From: Vibrio palustris
GTDB lineage: Bacteria; Pseudomonadota; Gammaproteobacteria; Enterobacterales; Vibrionaceae
DNA: 64,000 nt
Direction: 5' to 3'
NCBI RefSeq assembly: GCF_024346995.1
Contig: NZ_AP024888.1
Location: forward strand, 248,001-312,000
Shown: piece by piece, positions 28,709 through 39,661 of the stretch
Layout: each line of letters starts with the position of its first letter
How positions within the stretch are numbered: the first letter of the stretch is position 1
The notes under the pieces: generated by a model
Told to the model about the DNA's origin: nothing
Databases searched by the model: none
The model's input: only the letters and a program-made list of their open reading frames with translations
Position numbers and translations under genes: made by a program

Positions 28709-29425
28709 TCACGCAATTTTTGCTGCTGCATCACTATCTAAAAACCACTCCGTATCTCCAATTTTTGACTGGATTTTAGCCGCAGGATATGGAAGTTCTG
28801 CAGACGGAGTAGTATGAATTTCTTGCACAATATCTTGTTTACCAGCGCCAAGAACTAGGTAGCTAATACGTTTTGCAGCTTCTAGTACTTTGGCTGTTTT
28901 TGAAATGCGTTTTTGTCCAGATTCTGGATGGCTCGCTACACACGCTAAACCGTCATCATTGTAATCCGTTTTATTCGGGAACAAAGAAGCAGTATGTCCA
29001 TCAGGACCAACGCCGAGTAGGATCCAATCAAAGACAGGAGTGCCATCTTTTGTTGGCACGGTATCCGCCATTTCTTTCGCAAAACGATTCGCTTCTTGCT
29101 CTGGATCGTCTTCGCCTTTAATGCGATGAATGTTTTCAGCAGGAATATCAACTTGGGTAAACAGCAAAGTATTCGCTTCGCCAAAGTTGCTTTCCGCGTC
29201 ATCAGGCGCCACGCAACGCTCATCACCCCACCAGAAATGCAGGTTTTTCCATTGGATGCTGGTTGCGTAAGCGTCTGTTGCGAGCAATTTGAACAACATC
29301 TTAGGCGTGCTACCGCCAGACAATGAGATGTGAACAGGTTGGCCTTGTTCACTATAGGCTTTCATTGTATCTGCGAGGTTTTCGACAACCTGAGAGGCTG
29401 ATGGAAAAATTCTTGGTTTAATCAT
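28709..29425 (-). CDS. pgl: 6-phosphogluconolactonase
   Basis: Hydrolyses 6-phosphogluconolactone to 6-phosphogluconate. The 238-aa protein is of the DevB/NagB-like lactonase type, not the YbhE beta-propeller type: [35 protein letters not shown] and [15 protein letters not shown] are all visible. Its start codon overlaps the zwf stop by 4 bp (ATGA), indicating translational coupling within the zwf-pgl-gnd operon. Confidence 0.97.
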   Translation of the reverse strand: MIKPRIFPSASQVVENLADTMKAYSEQGQPVHISLSGGSTPKMLFKLLATDAYATSIQWKNLHFWWGDERCVAPDDAESNFGEANTLLFTQVDIPAENIHRIKGEDDPEQEANRFAKEMADTVPTKDGTPVFDWILLGVGPDGHTASLFPNKTDYNDDGLACVASHPESGQKRISKTAKVLEAAKRISYLVLGAGKQDIVQEIHTTPSAELPYPAAKIQSKIGDTEWFLDSDAAAKIA

Positions 29426-30927
29426 AATTCACAATAATCCGTATTAGTTAAGTTCTTACACGGGAAACGCCAATCGCGACCATCACGTTTAAGTAAATCG
29501 TCCGCTTCTTTAGGTCCCCACGTACCACTAGCATATCCATACAGCGCTTGTGGGTCTTGTTTGAAGTCAAGAATAGGTTGAACGAACTTCCAACATGCTT
29601 CAACTGCATCGGTACGAGCAAACAGAGTTGCATCACCATTGAGTGAATCCAGTAGAAGGCGCTCATAAGCCGTTAGCATTTTGGTTTCTTCTAACGAGGC
29701 ATAGTGGAAGTCCATCGCGACTTCTTTTGCTTTGAAACCTGCCCCCGGCTCTTTAAGACCAAAGTTCATCAAAATGCCTTCATCAGGCTGAATACGGATG
29801 ATCAGTTTGTTCTCTGGTGCTGTTTTATCAAAGGCTGGGTGTGGCGTACGTTTGAAGTGAATGGCTACTTCAGTCACACGAGTCGGTAAACGCTTACCTG
29901 AACGCACGTAGAAAGGCACACCATTCCAACGCCAGTTGTTGATAAACATTTTCAGAGCCATGTACGTCTCAGTGCGAGAGTCTTCAGCGACACCTTCTTC
30001 TTCACGGTAGCCTTTCAAGGACTGACCACGAACATTCGATTCAGTGTATTGCCCCAATACTAGATTGGTGCGTAAATCTTGTTCCGACAGTGGCTGTACG
30101 CTCTGAAGAACTTTGTTAACTTCATTACGAATGGAGTTAGAATCGATTTCTGATGGTGGCTCCATCGTCACCATTGCTAAGACTTGTAGCAAATGGTTTT
30201 GGAACATATCACGTACCGCGCCTGAGTTATCGTAGTAGCCACCACGACCTTCAACGCCTAAGAACTCTGAGCCGGTGATCTCAACGTAATCAATAAAATT
30301 ACGGTTCCACAGTGGTTCAAACATACCGTTAGCAAAACGCAGTACCAGTAGGTTCTGTACGGTTTCTTTACCTAGGTAATGATCGATACGGTAGATTTGG
30401 CTTTCAGAGAAATGGCGATGTATTTCAATATCGAGTGACTGAGCAGATTCAAGATCATAGCCGAATGGTTTTTCAACAATGATACGTTTCCACCCTGTGG
30501 ATTCATCGTTTAAGTTATGCGCGGCTAGGCAACCAGGAATGACACCATATAGGCTTGGAGGTGTGGCCAAGTAGAAAAGCGTATTGATTTGCTCAAACTT
30601 ATAATGCTCAGAGAGACTTTCAAGGCGATCTTTTAGTTTCGCGTATTCTTGTTCTTCTGATGTATTAAGTGATTGGTAGTGAATATGTTCACAAAACTTT
30701 TCTAACGTCTCTGGCTCCGTTTTTTCAAGCTCTTGCATGGAGCGTTTCAATTTTTCTCGGTATGACTCGTCACTGTATTCGGTACGGCTCACTCCAAGAA
30801 TTGCGAAGGATTCAGGAAGTTGGTTGCTCGCGTACAAGTGATAAAGCGCCGGAATTAGTTTCCGGTAAGTTAAATCTCCCGAGGCACCAAAAATTACGAT
30901 GCTACTGTTATCTGGTATTACCATCAT
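29422..30927 (-). CDS. zwf: Glucose-6-phosphate 1-dehydrogenase
   Basis: First enzyme of the oxidative pentose phosphate pathway, oxidising glucose 6-phosphate with NADP. The 501-aa protein shows the dinucleotide fold [18 protein letters not shown] and the active-site motif [22 protein letters not shown] precedes the start. It is the promoter-proximal gene of the zwf-pgl-gnd operon, matching the order I know for vibrios. Confidence 0.98.
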   Translation of the reverse strand: MMVIPDNSSIVIFGASGDLTYRKLIPALYHLYASNQLPESFAILGVSRTEYSDESYREKLKRSMQELEKTEPETLEKFCEHIHYQSLNTSEEQEYAKLKDRLESLSEHYKFEQINTLFYLATPPSLYGVIPGCLAAHNLNDESTGWKRIIVEKPFGYDLESAQSLDIEIHRHFSESQIYRIDHYLGKETVQNLLVLRFANGMFEPLWNRNFIDYVEITGSEFLGVEGRGGYYDNSGAVRDMFQNHLLQVLAMVTMEPPSEIDSNSIRNEVNKVLQSVQPLSEQDLRTNLVLGQYTESNVRGQSLKGYREEEGVAEDSRTETYMALKMFINNWRWNGVPFYVRSGKRLPTRVTEVAIHFKRTPHPAFDKTAPENKLIIRIQPDEGILMNFGLKEPGAGFKAKEVAMDFHYASLEETKMLTAYERLLLDSLNGDATLFARTDAVEACWKFVQPILDFKQDPQALYGYASGTWGPKEADDLLKRDGRDWRFPCKNLTNTDYCEL

Positions 30928-31268
30928 CTTTCCCTTAAAAACGAGGTATCAAGCATTGAGCTTCAACGTAGCAGCACAATACACAAAGCTAAAGTAGGCT
31001 GTCTCTATCAATGATATAGGCAAAACCAATAAACTCTGATGAACAGAGTTTTCGTTACCGACTTTAATCCAAAGTAGACAGACCTAAACCAGTATTGTCT
31101 ACGACTCTTTGACATACATCAACTATTCTTGGTTATATATCAGAACTTTCCAGTGAAAATCTTGAGCACTGTTTGATTTTAGGCAACTAAAATAAAAAAA
31201 ATATCCACAGCTGCTTAATAAATGATCGAGCACCAATGGATACCGTTAATGATTTCATTACGTTATGT
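30928..31268. other. Intergenic region upstream of zwf
   Basis: About 340 bp holding the zwf promoter by position and the 3' end of the HD-GYP gene. No gene seen. Confidence 0.5.
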
Positions 31269-34142
31269 TCATTGTTCACGTATGTAATCTTTTGTTTTCT
31301 TTATCAATGCTGCCTTATCAACCAGATCGCACTGTGTGTTGTCGAGGTGATTAGCCGCATATTCTAAGTAGACCTCTTGTTCCAAAAACAGCAAATATAA
31401 CTTAGGATCTAGATGTCCTGACGTGGCCATATGCGTCATGATGGCCAGAGACTCACTCAACGTTTTGGCCTTTTTATAGGGTCTGTCCGATGAGGTTAAG
31501 GCTTCAAACACATCCGCAATGGCCATAATCCTTGCCTGTACCGACATATCTTTCTCACTTAACCCCTGAGGATAGCCTTGACCGTTTACATGCTCATGAT
31601 GACCGCCAGCAATTTCAGGAACTTGGCGTAAGTATTTGGGGTATGGTAATTTTTTTAGCATCATTATTGTTTGAATAATATGATCGTTAATGATGAAGCG
31701 CTCTTCAGGCGTTAAAGTGCCAGAACGAATGGATAAGTTATACAGCTCGCCACGATTGTAGCGTAGTTCCCCTGGTTTCAAATTAAACGACTGTTGCTCG
31801 GTAAAGTGCACCTGAGTATTTACCCATGGTATGCGGTGGGACTCTTTATCACTTAGCAGAGGTTCCATCACGGGTAGGGCTTGTGATTCGGTGTTTACAC
31901 GTTGTTGTTCTAGCCAAGAAATTCCGCTGCGATCATCAATTGTGCGCTTCCAGCGACGCTTAGCAATCACCTGTAAACGTTCAACCGCAGCATCCGATAA
32001 TTGTTCACTGCCTTGATTGCACTCTGCAATAAACGCAAAGTCTTCATCGAGCTCGGTAAGTGTTTGAGCTAATTGTTTATCCAGTTGTGCTTTGCTACCG
32101 CCTTGATATAAATTGCGCCAGTAGTCGGCTTCTGCTTGGCTTTTTAAGACTTCGACTCGCGTGCGTATTTCATGGATACGATCATGGATGGTTTCTAATT
32201 TGGTGGCTTTATCGATGACATATTCTGGCGTCGTGATTTTGCCGCAATCATGGAGCCAAGAGGCGAGCTTCAACTCTGTCCAACGGTCTTTACTCATCAT
32301 AAATTGTGGGAAATATTTTTGGTCTTCATCCGCTACTTGAGCTAAGGCTTGGGTTATATAAGGCACTCGCTGGCAGTGGCCGCTGGTAAAGGGCGATTTG
32401 GTATCAATCGCAGAGGCAATCAGTTCGACGAACGAATCCAACATATCTTTTTGTTGCTGCATATTATCAATATTATCTTTGGCAATTTCAGCAAAGCTCA
32501 GCAATTCGCGTAAAAATGCATGCTTTTCAAGGTAAGGTTTCTCAACACCGCGCTCGTACCCCACATTGAGAACGCCAATTAATTGACCTTCTCTGTTCAG
32601 TAATGGAAAGAGGTAAATATCTGAATTGAAAAGCTGGTTATGAAAACGTCTTAATAAGTTGTCGTCACGTTTTAAATGTACAGTATTCCCTTGTCGTAAA
32701 TCAGAGAAAATCCAAGGGGTGCTATTAAGCAATACGTCTAAGTCAATTTTAAAAGGAATAATCGCGTGGTTAGCGACCACCGAAAAATGTGACGTCTCTT
32801 CTTCGTATGAATATAAAATGATGGTTTCAGCTTTGGTGATTATATAGCTTTGTTGCGTAATGGTTTTGGCGAGTGAATCAAAGTCATTATTTGCTGCGGT
32901 TTCATGAAGCAGCTTGATCAAATCACTTAAGGTATGCTCCATTAGCTGGATCGAATGCGTTAACTCATTCAGCTCGGTAATCATGGTATGTGGGTAATGT
33001 GTCTTTTTAAAATCGAAATGTGCAATATTGCCTGTTAATTGCACTAAGCGTTTCATTGGTTTAGCGATACGTCGTGATACAAACAAAACGATGACGAAAC
33101 AGACGAAGAGCAACCCAATCGCGAGCGCAACTTGCGTATCACGCACCAAAAGCAGCTTCGAGAGGATATCATTATGGCGCACGGCTTCTGCTAGGCGCAC
33201 TTCCATATCTGGAGTAATGCGGATTGGCGTTAATGATACCGACCACATTTCGCCATCATACTCTCGGTCTTCATAAATCGTACGTGGGCTCGCGCGATTG
33301 AAAATATCATGGAAGATACTATCGCGCAGTGCGGCCTTATAGTCGCTTTTGTGCTCATTGAGCCTGAGGTTGGTATTATGCTCAGCGATAGGTAATGAAT
33401 GACTGTCAAAGATAATCATTTTTGAAGCAGGATATTTGGCCATCGAGGTCAGTTTGCTCGAGAGAGAATCTAACGTGAAATCGGCGCCGACCACATGCTT
33501 ACCATCGGCAGAGCTTCGTGAGAGCGTAATACCATAAGATTGTAGAAAATAAAAAAAGTAAGGTTGTGTTATCGATATACGGTTGCTATCGACACTGGCT
33601 TTATACCAAGGACGTGAGCGCGGATCGAACACGTTATCCGTGCTGTTATGAAAATCAATTTGTTGAATTTTATCATTAAAAAAGAACACTTCACTGGTGC
33701 CATCCAGTTTGGTTTTATTCAGGTACAGTATGGCCGTTTTAGGGGCTTGAAATTTTTGTCTTGCTTGTTGATCAAACAAAGGCCGAATCATGGTGAAGTC
33801 ACCATTATCACTACCAAAATAAACCGCGACTAAAGCCGAGTTACGCAGAAAGGATTGATGAACGGCGGCTAGCCAGCGCCACTTTGCAGCCCCGAGGTCG
33901 TCGCCATGTACGACGCTACTATACGCCATGAAATCTAGAGTCGAAAAAATTGGCGCCATATTTTCATGCAGCTCAGATTCAATCTTTTTACTATTTTCTA
34001 GGCTTAATGCTTTCGCGCTACCTTGTAACAGAGTATGGGTATATTGAAAGCTCACAAAGATGAGAACCGCGCTGAAAAAAGTCATAAGGATTAAAAACAA
34101 TGTGCTGATATGAATACTTAAAGGATATCGGCGTAATGGCAT
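31269..34142 (-). CDS. HD-GYP cyclic-di-GMP phosphodiesterase with Cache/HAMP/GAF-like input
   Basis: Predicted 957-aa inner-membrane signalling enzyme. TM1 lies near residues 12-32, a periplasmic dCache-like sensor follows (FDPRSRPWYKASVDSN), TM2 is near 335-355, then HAMP, a GAF-like region (~430-560), and an HD-GYP domain whose two halves are split by a ~130-residue insertion. The metal motif HDCGK and the signature HHEHVNGQGYPQGLS are intact, so it probably hydrolyses c-di-GMP. The long insertion between HDCGK and HHE is unusual but present in some sensor HD-GYPs. Stand-alone gene. Confidence 0.9.
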   Translation of the reverse strand: MPLRRYPLSIHISTLFLILMTFFSAVLIFVSFQYTHTLLQGSAKALSLENSKKIESELHENMAPIFSTLDFMAYSSVVHGDDLGAAKWRWLAAVHQSFLRNSALVAVYFGSDNGDFTMIRPLFDQQARQKFQAPKTAILYLNKTKLDGTSEVFFFNDKIQQIDFHNSTDNVFDPRSRPWYKASVDSNRISITQPYFFYFLQSYGITLSRSSADGKHVVGADFTLDSLSSKLTSMAKYPASKMIIFDSHSLPIAEHNTNLRLNEHKSDYKAALRDSIFHDIFNRASPRTIYEDREYDGEMWSVSLTPIRITPDMEVRLAEAVRHNDILSKLLLVRDTQVALAIGLLFVCFVIVLFVSRRIAKPMKRLVQLTGNIAHFDFKKTHYPHTMITELNELTHSIQLMEHTLSDLIKLLHETAANNDFDSLAKTITQQSYIITKAETIILYSYEEETSHFSVVANHAIIPFKIDLDVLLNSTPWIFSDLRQGNTVHLKRDDNLLRRFHNQLFNSDIYLFPLLNREGQLIGVLNVGYERGVEKPYLEKHAFLRELLSFAEIAKDNIDNMQQQKDMLDSFVELIASAIDTKSPFTSGHCQRVPYITQALAQVADEDQKYFPQFMMSKDRWTELKLASWLHDCGKITTPEYVIDKATKLETIHDRIHEIRTRVEVLKSQAEADYWRNLYQGGSKAQLDKQLAQTLTELDEDFAFIAECNQGSEQLSDAAVERLQVIAKRRWKRTIDDRSGISWLEQQRVNTESQALPVMEPLLSDKESHRIPWVNTQVHFTEQQSFNLKPGELRYNRGELYNLSIRSGTLTPEERFIINDHIIQTIMMLKKLPYPKYLRQVPEIAGGHHEHVNGQGYPQGLSEKDMSVQARIMAIADVFEALTSSDRPYKKAKTLSESLAIMTHMATSGHLDPKLYLLFLEQEVYLEYAANHLDNTQCDLVDKAALIKKTKDYIREQ

Positions 34143-34384
34143 GGTCCGGCTCTATATTGGGTTAGTGACACTAAGTATTGTTCACAGGATGTAGGTTGCA
34201 AAAGTAACGAGAGAAAAGGTGAACTAGGCGAGTCTTCTGTGTAACTGACAAAAATGTTGCATTGATTGGGGGGGCGACACAGCAATGCAATGTTTTGTAT
34301 TTAGGATGAGAGAAAACACAGTGTGCTTTGGTAAAAGCCAGCTCCACTGATACACTTTTCCCATACACATGGAAGGATAAAATA

Positions 34385-35134
34385 ATGAAAATTGCTGTAG
34401 ATACCCATACTCATACTTACGCCAGTGGCCACGCGTATAGCACCTTGATTGAAAACGCACGCGCTGCCAATGAGCGCGGAATTGCGTTATTTTGTACCAC
34501 AGATCATGCCTCTGAGATGCCCGGTGCCCCTCATCATTGGTTTTTTGCCAATCAAAAAATACTTCCTCGCTTTCTTGAGGGCGTTGGGATAGTGCGTGGA
34601 GTGGAAGCGAATATCATGAATCAACAAGGTGATGTGGATACACCAGAGATGGTTGACCAACGTCTAGATTGGATGATTGGTAGCTTGCACGAGCCGGTGG
34701 TGAGAGCGGGAAGTCAGGAGCAACAAACCGAGATGTTGATGAATGTGATTAAGCAAGGACGTGTGGATGCTCTCGGACATTTAGGCAACCCTAATTATGA
34801 CTTTGATTTTGCCGCCGTGGTTGAGTGCGCGGTTCAATATAATGTCGCGATTGAGCTCAATAACAGCAGCTTACAAGGCCATAGCCGTGTGGGGAGTAAA
34901 CCACGCTGTTATGAGATTGCCAAAATCGCACAACAAAAAGGCGCGTTTATTACGACGGGTAGTGATGCACACTTTTGCTCATACATCGGTGGGTTCGACG
35001 AAGTCCTCGCGCTTATTAATGAGGTTAACATTCCAGCCGAAAAAATCATCACTCACAGCCCGCGTCAGTTCTTAGATTTCTTGCAATTAAGAGGGCGTAC
35101 CCCGATTGATGAGTTTGAATTACATTTTGAATAA
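34385..35134 (+). CDS. PHP-domain phosphatase (YcdX family)
   Basis: Predicted 249-aa metal-dependent phosphoesterase. The PHP metal ligands are visible: [44 protein letters not shown] and TGSDAHF. E. coli YcdX is the best-known relative, linked to swarming. The start at 34385 is chosen because AAGGA precedes it and the first PHP motif begins at residue 4; the frame from 34328 is an extension without support. Confidence 0.92.
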   Translation: MKIAVDTHTHTYASGHAYSTLIENARAANERGIALFCTTDHASEMPGAPHHWFFANQKILPRFLEGVGIVRGVEANIMNQQGDVDTPEMVDQRLDWMIGSLHEPVVRAGSQEQQTEMLMNVIKQGRVDALGHLGNPNYDFDFAAVVECAVQYNVAIELNNSSLQGHSRVGSKPRCYEIAKIAQQKGAFITTGSDAHFCSYIGGFDEVLALINEVNIPAEKIITHSPRQFLDFLQLRGRTPIDEFELHFE

Positions 35135-35184
35135 CGTATTGTAAGCGGTAGCCGTAATTGATCATATAAGACAAGGAAACCGCG

Positions 35185-35544
35185 ATGTTAAAAATATTAA
35201 GTGTTTTACTCTTGGGGGCCAGTGTCAGTTTTGGCGTGCTTGCCAATGCGGACGTCGGTGACACCATGAAGCTGATAAAAAATTCGTATGGTGACGCGAT
35301 TCAAGCTGACAGCATAGCGGATATGAAACAATCAGTGACTGAAATGTCTTCGCTTGTCACCAAAGCAAAGCAGGCCGATTATCAAGGTGACAACCCCAAA
35401 GCCTACAAAGAAGGTCTCACAAAGCTTAATCAAGCGTTAAAAGGCGTAAATAAACAACTCGATGCCGGTCATTTAGACCAAGCAAAATCTGATATGCGTA
35501 AAATCAGTAGCTTGCGTAATGAATATCACCGTAAAACACGATAA
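35185..35544 (+). CDS. cybC: Cytochrome b562-family periplasmic haem protein
   Basis: Predicted 119-aa four-helix-bundle electron carrier. A signal peptide covers residues 1-21 (VLLLGASVSFGVLANA). The axial methionine is likely in DVGDTMKLIKNSY and the axial histidine in LRNEYHRKTR at the C-terminus, the same layout as E. coli cytochrome b562. There is no CxxCH motif, so haem would be non-covalent. AAGGAAA precedes the start. A strong terminator follows. Confidence 0.85.
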   Translation: MLKILSVLLLGASVSFGVLANADVGDTMKLIKNSYGDAIQADSIADMKQSVTEMSSLVTKAKQADYQGDNPKAYKEGLTKLNQALKGVNKQLDAGHLDQAKSDMRKISSLRNEYHRKTR

Positions 35545-35583
35545 TCCACAGCGAGAATATTGGATAGGGCAAGCGCCTGAGTC

Positions 35584-35617
35584 AGCCAAAGAAGGGGGGA
35601 GCTTCTTTGGCTTTTTG
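35584..35617 (+). terminator. Rho-independent terminator of cybC
   Basis: AGCCAAAGAAG and CTTCTTTGGCT form an 11-bp stem with a 7-nt loop, followed by TTTTT. Confidence 0.92.
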
Positions 35618-35649
35618 GGGATGAATGCGCGGCTGAACTTCGCGTTTTG

Positions 35650-36597
35650 TTACTTGTCATCATTGAGTTGAATACGGGTATTAAGCTTTGGTTGTAAATG
35701 TGCCATGACGTAATCGATGAAAGCACGCAGCCTTGCTGGCATATATTTCGTTTGCGGATATTGCATTGCAACAGCACCGTGATAGTTGCTGGTTAGCGTC
35801 CAATCGGTGAGCACCGGAACAATATCGCCATTGGCGAGCGCATCTTGCACGACAAAATCATGAAAAATCCCGATCCCTAAGCCTTCCTTCACTCCATTGA
35901 GGCGCATTTGTGCTTGGTTGACCGCATAACGGCCCGATACCGCCACTGTATGGGTGGTGTCTTCCTTATAAAAATTCCAAATGTGATCTTGCGAGGTTTC
36001 AGCTAAATACAAGCAATCGTGTTCGGCTAAATCGGTTGGGTGAGTCGGTACGCCACGTCTTGCTAAGTAATCCGTGCTGGCACACAAAACCAGTTCGGTT
36101 TTACATAATTCTTTTAATACTAAATTTTCATCAGGTTTGTCGGTCAATTTGAAGGCAATATCAATATTGTCGCGAAACACATCAATCTTTCCATCCAACG
36201 CCCGTAATTTCAGTTCAATATGCGGAAATTCGCTTAAAAAGGGTAATACGAGTGGTTGCAACACCGAGTTAAGAAACGCTTCTGGTGCGGCGACAGTGAG
36301 CGCGCCAGAGGGCATCGAATGATCAACACTCGATAATTCAACCACTTGCTGGGCGGCATTCATCATCACCAAACATTGGTCGTAAATTTTTTGCCCTGCT
36401 TGGGTAATATGTAGCTGCCGAGTGGAACGTTCAATCAATTTCACCGACAGCGCTTTTTCAAGGCGAGTAATTAATTTACTCAAGGCGGACGGCGTGACTC
36501 CTAGTTGCTGCGCGGCGGCCGTAAAGCTGCCTTCATTCACCACCAGAATAAAGCTGGCTAAATCGGGCAATAATCCAATCAGTTTGGTTTGATTCAT
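35650..36597 (-). CDS. LysR-family transcriptional regulator
   Basis: Predicted 315-aa regulator. The HTH is at residues ~20-45 (FTAAAQQLGVTPSALSKLIT, then RLEKAL) with a LysR substrate-binding domain behind it. It belongs to the CrgA/DmlR-like group by its effector domain layout. The start MNQTKLIGLLPDL at 36597 is preferred over the in-frame start at 36636. It is divergent from kbl-tdh with ~270 bp between, but regulation of those genes is only a guess. Confidence 0.92.
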   Translation of the reverse strand: MNQTKLIGLLPDLASFILVVNEGSFTAAAQQLGVTPSALSKLITRLEKALSVKLIERSTRQLHITQAGQKIYDQCLVMMNAAQQVVELSSVDHSMPSGALTVAAPEAFLNSVLQPLVLPFLSEFPHIELKLRALDGKIDVFRDNIDIAFKLTDKPDENLVLKELCKTELVLCASTDYLARRGVPTHPTDLAEHDCLYLAETSQDHIWNFYKEDTTHTVAVSGRYAVNQAQMRLNGVKEGLGIGIFHDFVVQDALANGDIVPVLTDWTLTSNYHGAVAMQYPQTKYMPARLRAFIDYVMAHLQPKLNTRIQLNDDK

Positions 36598-36867
36598 GGC
36601 AAGAGACTCTATGGCTATCAAAAAGGAGTGCACCACATTGCTATGTAGTACTCACATTCAGACGTTGATTATATCTAGGCTGTGGCGAGCTTTATTGATG
36701 ATTTGCGTCTGCCATCTGGGGAGCTTACAACTTGTGCCTGTAATTCACAAATCATTTTCCATCACGAGGTATAATCTCTAAGGTAGCCATGAATTACACT
36801 TAACGCATTAATGCTGGCTATCGCCACGCAGACTTGCCACTGAACGACCATTTAAAAGGAATACGTC

Positions 36868-38061
36868 ATGTCTTCTGCTTTTTACCAACAAATCCGTGAA
36901 CAGCTTGAGGAAGTTAAAGCGGACGGGTTGTACAAATCTGAGCGTATTATCACCTCACAGCAAAGTGCAGCGGTTCATATCTCAACAGGACAAGAAGTCC
37001 TTAATTTTTGCGCGAATAACTATTTAGGTCTGGCCAATCACCCTGAATTGATTAAAGCGGCAAAAGTCGGCATGGACGAACACGGTTTCGGTATGGCATC
37101 GGTTCGTTTCATTTGCGGTACGCAAGATTCACACAAAGAATTAGAAAATAAGCTTTCGACCTTTCTAGGCCAAGAAGACACAATCTTGTATACCTCATGT
37201 TTTGATGCCAACACCGGTTTGTTTGAAACCTTGCTTGATGGTAACGACGCGATTATCTCCGATGCTTTAAACCATGCGTCAATCATCGATGGGGTGCGTT
37301 TATGTAAAGCGAAACGTTTCCGTTACCCAAATAACGACATGGCCGAGCTTGAACAGCAACTGATCGCCGCAGATGAAGCGGGTGTGCGCCACAAATTGAT
37401 CGTCACTGACGGGGTATTCTCCATGGACGGTGTGGTGGCAAACCTACCGGCGATTTGTGATTTAGCGGATAAATATAATGCACTAGTAATGGTGGATGAT
37501 TCACACGCTGTCGGCTTTATGGGCGCGAATGGTCGTGGTACACACGAATATCACGATGTGATTGATCGCATCGATATCATTACCGGTACGCTGGGCAAAG
37601 CCATGGGCGGCGCATCAGGCGGTTACACGTCCGGTAAAAAAGAGGTGATTGACTGGTTGCGTCAACGCTCTCGTCCATACCTATTTTCTAACTCTGTGGC
37701 GCCAGCGATTGTCTCTGCGTCCATTCGTGTTTTAGATCTCTTAGCAGAAAGTAACCACCTGCGCGCTCAATTATGGGATAACGCAACGCATTTTCGCACG
37801 CGGATGACCGAGGCGGGATTCACGCTCGCGGGGGCCGATCACGCCATCATTCCAGTTATGCTTGGTGATGCAAAAATTGCCGCAGAATTTGCCGAACGTG
37901 CGCTAGAAAAAGGCATTTACGTCACCGGATTCTCATTCCCTGTGGTACCAAAAGGCCAAGCACGTATTCGCACCCAAATGTCAGCGGCCCATAGCCGTGA
38001 ACAGTTAGATCAAGCCATCGATGCCTTTATTGAAGTAGGCCAAGCGATGGCGATCATTTAA
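36868..38061 (+). CDS. kbl: Glycine C-acetyltransferase (2-amino-3-ketobutyrate CoA ligase)
   Basis: PLP enzyme that cleaves 2-amino-3-oxobutyrate with CoA to glycine and acetyl-CoA. The 397-aa length is typical. Visible motifs are [26 protein letters not shown] and [13 protein letters not shown], which contains the PLP lysine. AAAAGGAATACGTC precedes the ATG. It is followed 12 bp later by tdh, so threonine is oxidised and cleaved by a two-gene operon. Confidence 0.98.
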   Translation: MSSAFYQQIREQLEEVKADGLYKSERIITSQQSAAVHISTGQEVLNFCANNYLGLANHPELIKAAKVGMDEHGFGMASVRFICGTQDSHKELENKLSTFLGQEDTILYTSCFDANTGLFETLLDGNDAIISDALNHASIIDGVRLCKAKRFRYPNNDMAELEQQLIAADEAGVRHKLIVTDGVFSMDGVVANLPAICDLADKYNALVMVDDSHAVGFMGANGRGTHEYHDVIDRIDIITGTLGKAMGGASGGYTSGKKEVIDWLRQRSRPYLFSNSVAPAIVSASIRVLDLLAESNHLRAQLWDNATHFRTRMTEAGFTLAGADHAIIPVMLGDAKIAAEFAERALEKGIYVTGFSFPVVPKGQARIRTQMSAAHSREQLDQAIDAFIEVGQAMAII

Positions 38062-38073
38062 GGCTAAATAACC

Positions 38074-39105
38074 ATGAAAATTAAAGCACTTTCTAAATTA
38101 AAACCGGAACCAGGCATTTGGATGACCGAAGTGGACAAGCCACAATTAGGTCACAACGATTTGCTGATTAAAATCCGTAAAACGGCGATTTGTGGTACCG
38201 ATGTACACATTTATAACTGGGATGAGTGGTCACAAAACACCATTCCGGTACCGATGGTGGTCGGTCATGAATACGTGGGCGAAGTGGTTGAAATTGGCAC
38301 TGACGTACGCGGCTTTGAGTTAGGTGACCGCGTGTCTGGGGAAGGGCATATTACCTGTGGGCACTGCCGTAACTGTCGTGGCGGCCGTACACATTTATGC
38401 CGTAATACCATTGGAGTTGGGGTCAACCGTGAAGGTGCCTTTGCTGAGTATTTGGTGATCCCGGCGTTTAACGCGTTTAAAATTCCTGATGAAATTTCCG
38501 ATGATTTAGCCTCAATCTTTGACCCATTTGGCAATGCCGTTCATACCGCATTGTCGTTTGATTTGGTCGGCGAAGATGTTCTCATCACAGGCGCAGGTCC
38601 TATTGGCATTATGGCCGCCGCCGTCGCCAAACATGTGGGTGCTCGCCATGTGGTGATTACTGATGTTAACGAATACCGCCTAGATCTAGCCCGTAAAATG
38701 GGTGTTACGCGCGCGGTGAATGTTGCAGAGCAAAAACTCGAAGAGGTCATGGCTGAGCTTAATATGACCGAAGGGTTTGATGTTGGCTTAGAAATGTCCG
38801 GCGTGCCAAGTGCGTTCAATTCTATGCTTGAAGGCATGAACCACGGCGGCCGCATTGCTCTGCTTGGCATTCCACCATCGGATATGGCGATCGATTGGAC
38901 CAAAGTCATCTTCAAAGGGCTGGTTATCAAAGGCATCTACGGCCGTGAAATGTTTGAAACCTGGTACAAGATGGCAAGCCTGATTCAATCAGGGCTCGAT
39001 TTGACACCAATCATCACGCATCATTTCAAGATTGATGATTTCCAACAAGGCTTCGACGCCATGCGCAGCGGCGCTTCCGGCAAAGTCATTCTTGATTGGC
39101 AATAA
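38074..39105 (+). CDS. tdh: L-threonine 3-dehydrogenase
   Basis: Zinc-dependent NAD dehydrogenase turning threonine into 2-amino-3-oxobutyrate for Kbl. The 343-aa protein shows [21 protein letters not shown], the structural zinc [15 protein letters not shown] and the nucleotide loop [11 protein letters not shown]. The gene is intact. Its final 132 bp (38974-39105) recur at 46025-46156 and its last ~30 bp at 48134, so this 3' end is the insertion site of the island that follows. Confidence 0.98.
   Translation: MKIKALSKLKPEPGIWMTEVDKPQLGHNDLLIKIRKTAICGTDVHIYNWDEWSQNTIPVPMVVGHEYVGEVVEIGTDVRGFELGDRVSGEGHITCGHCRNCRGGRTHLCRNTIGVGVNREGAFAEYLVIPAFNAFKIPDEISDDLASIFDPFGNAVHTALSFDLVGEDVLITGAGPIGIMAAAVAKHVGARHVVITDVNEYRLDLARKMGVTRAVNVAEQKLEEVMAELNMTEGFDVGLEMSGVPSAFNSMLEGMNHGGRIALLGIPPSDMAIDWTKVIFKGLVIKGIYGREMFETWYKMASLIQSGLDLTPIITHHFKIDDFQQGFDAMRSGASGKVILDWQ
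38974..39105 (+). repeat. tdh 3'-end repeat, copy 1 (left boundary of island)
   Basis: 132 bp from GCAAGCCTG to the stop codon, matching 46025-46156 with 7 differences by eye, 6 of them synonymous. The terminal part GGCAAAGTCATTCTTGATTG is also found at 48134. Confidence 0.95.
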
Positions 39106-39120
39106 ACCTATATTGAAATC

Positions 39121-39150
39121 AAAGCGCTCCGAAAGGGGCGCTTTTTTTTT
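39121..39150 (+). terminator. kbl-tdh terminator (copy 1)
   Basis: AAAGCGCTCC-GAAA-GGGGCGCTTTTTTTTT. The same hairpin follows the tdh copy at 46156, so it travels with the repeat. Confidence 0.95.
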
Positions 39151-39488
39151 GGGGCATCGCCAATTAGCGGGCACTTAAAACAAAGCGGTTGTAAGTGATA
39201 AAGCTACATCGCCAAACACAACTTACCGTTTTTATGCCGTAGCCCTATACACGCAACTCGCTTCTGAGATAATTGATAAATCGACTGGAAGACATCGAGT
39301 ACTCCTTGTGGATAAATTGCCTTTTACTGTATAAACATGCAGTTTATTTTGATGTTTGCCAATTGCATGCCTGTTTTTATGGCCTGAATATTGTTTTTTT
39401 GCTTGGTTTGTCATAGTAGTGTCAATGCAAGTGTATTAAGATCAATAATTAACCAATTTATCAGCCAGAATAACGCGCTGTGGATAAA

Positions 39489-39497
39489 TGATATAAT
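39489..39497 (+). promoter_or_regulatory. Extended -10 promoter in the island leader
   Basis: TGATATAAT is an extended -10 element with no clear -35. The second leader has TGATATAAC at 46392-46400. Both point toward the cargo, so a shared promoter for whatever gene follows is likely. Confidence 0.6.
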
Positions 39498-39661
39498 GCG
39501 CATGCTCGAATTTGTATTTTTATTTGCTTTGGGATATGTTTTAAAAGTTTATTTAAAACAGCCATTTATAGGTAATTTTTTGAACTTTCATGTACAGCGC
39601 AAACGCGCATGCGCACTATTAAAATGTTATGGTTCAATTAGAGACAGGTTTTATAATATTA

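Larger units (their letters stand above)
39106..39629 (+). repeat. Island leader, copy 1
   Basis: Homologous to 46157-46533, but with ~140 extra bp (about 39239-39378) flanked by GTTTTTATG direct repeats. The shared part includes the tdh terminator, a GATAAAGCTACATCGCC block, CTGTGGATAAATGATATAAT, and GCGCATGCGC motifs. Homology ends at AAAATGTTA, after which the two units differ completely. Confidence 0.9.
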
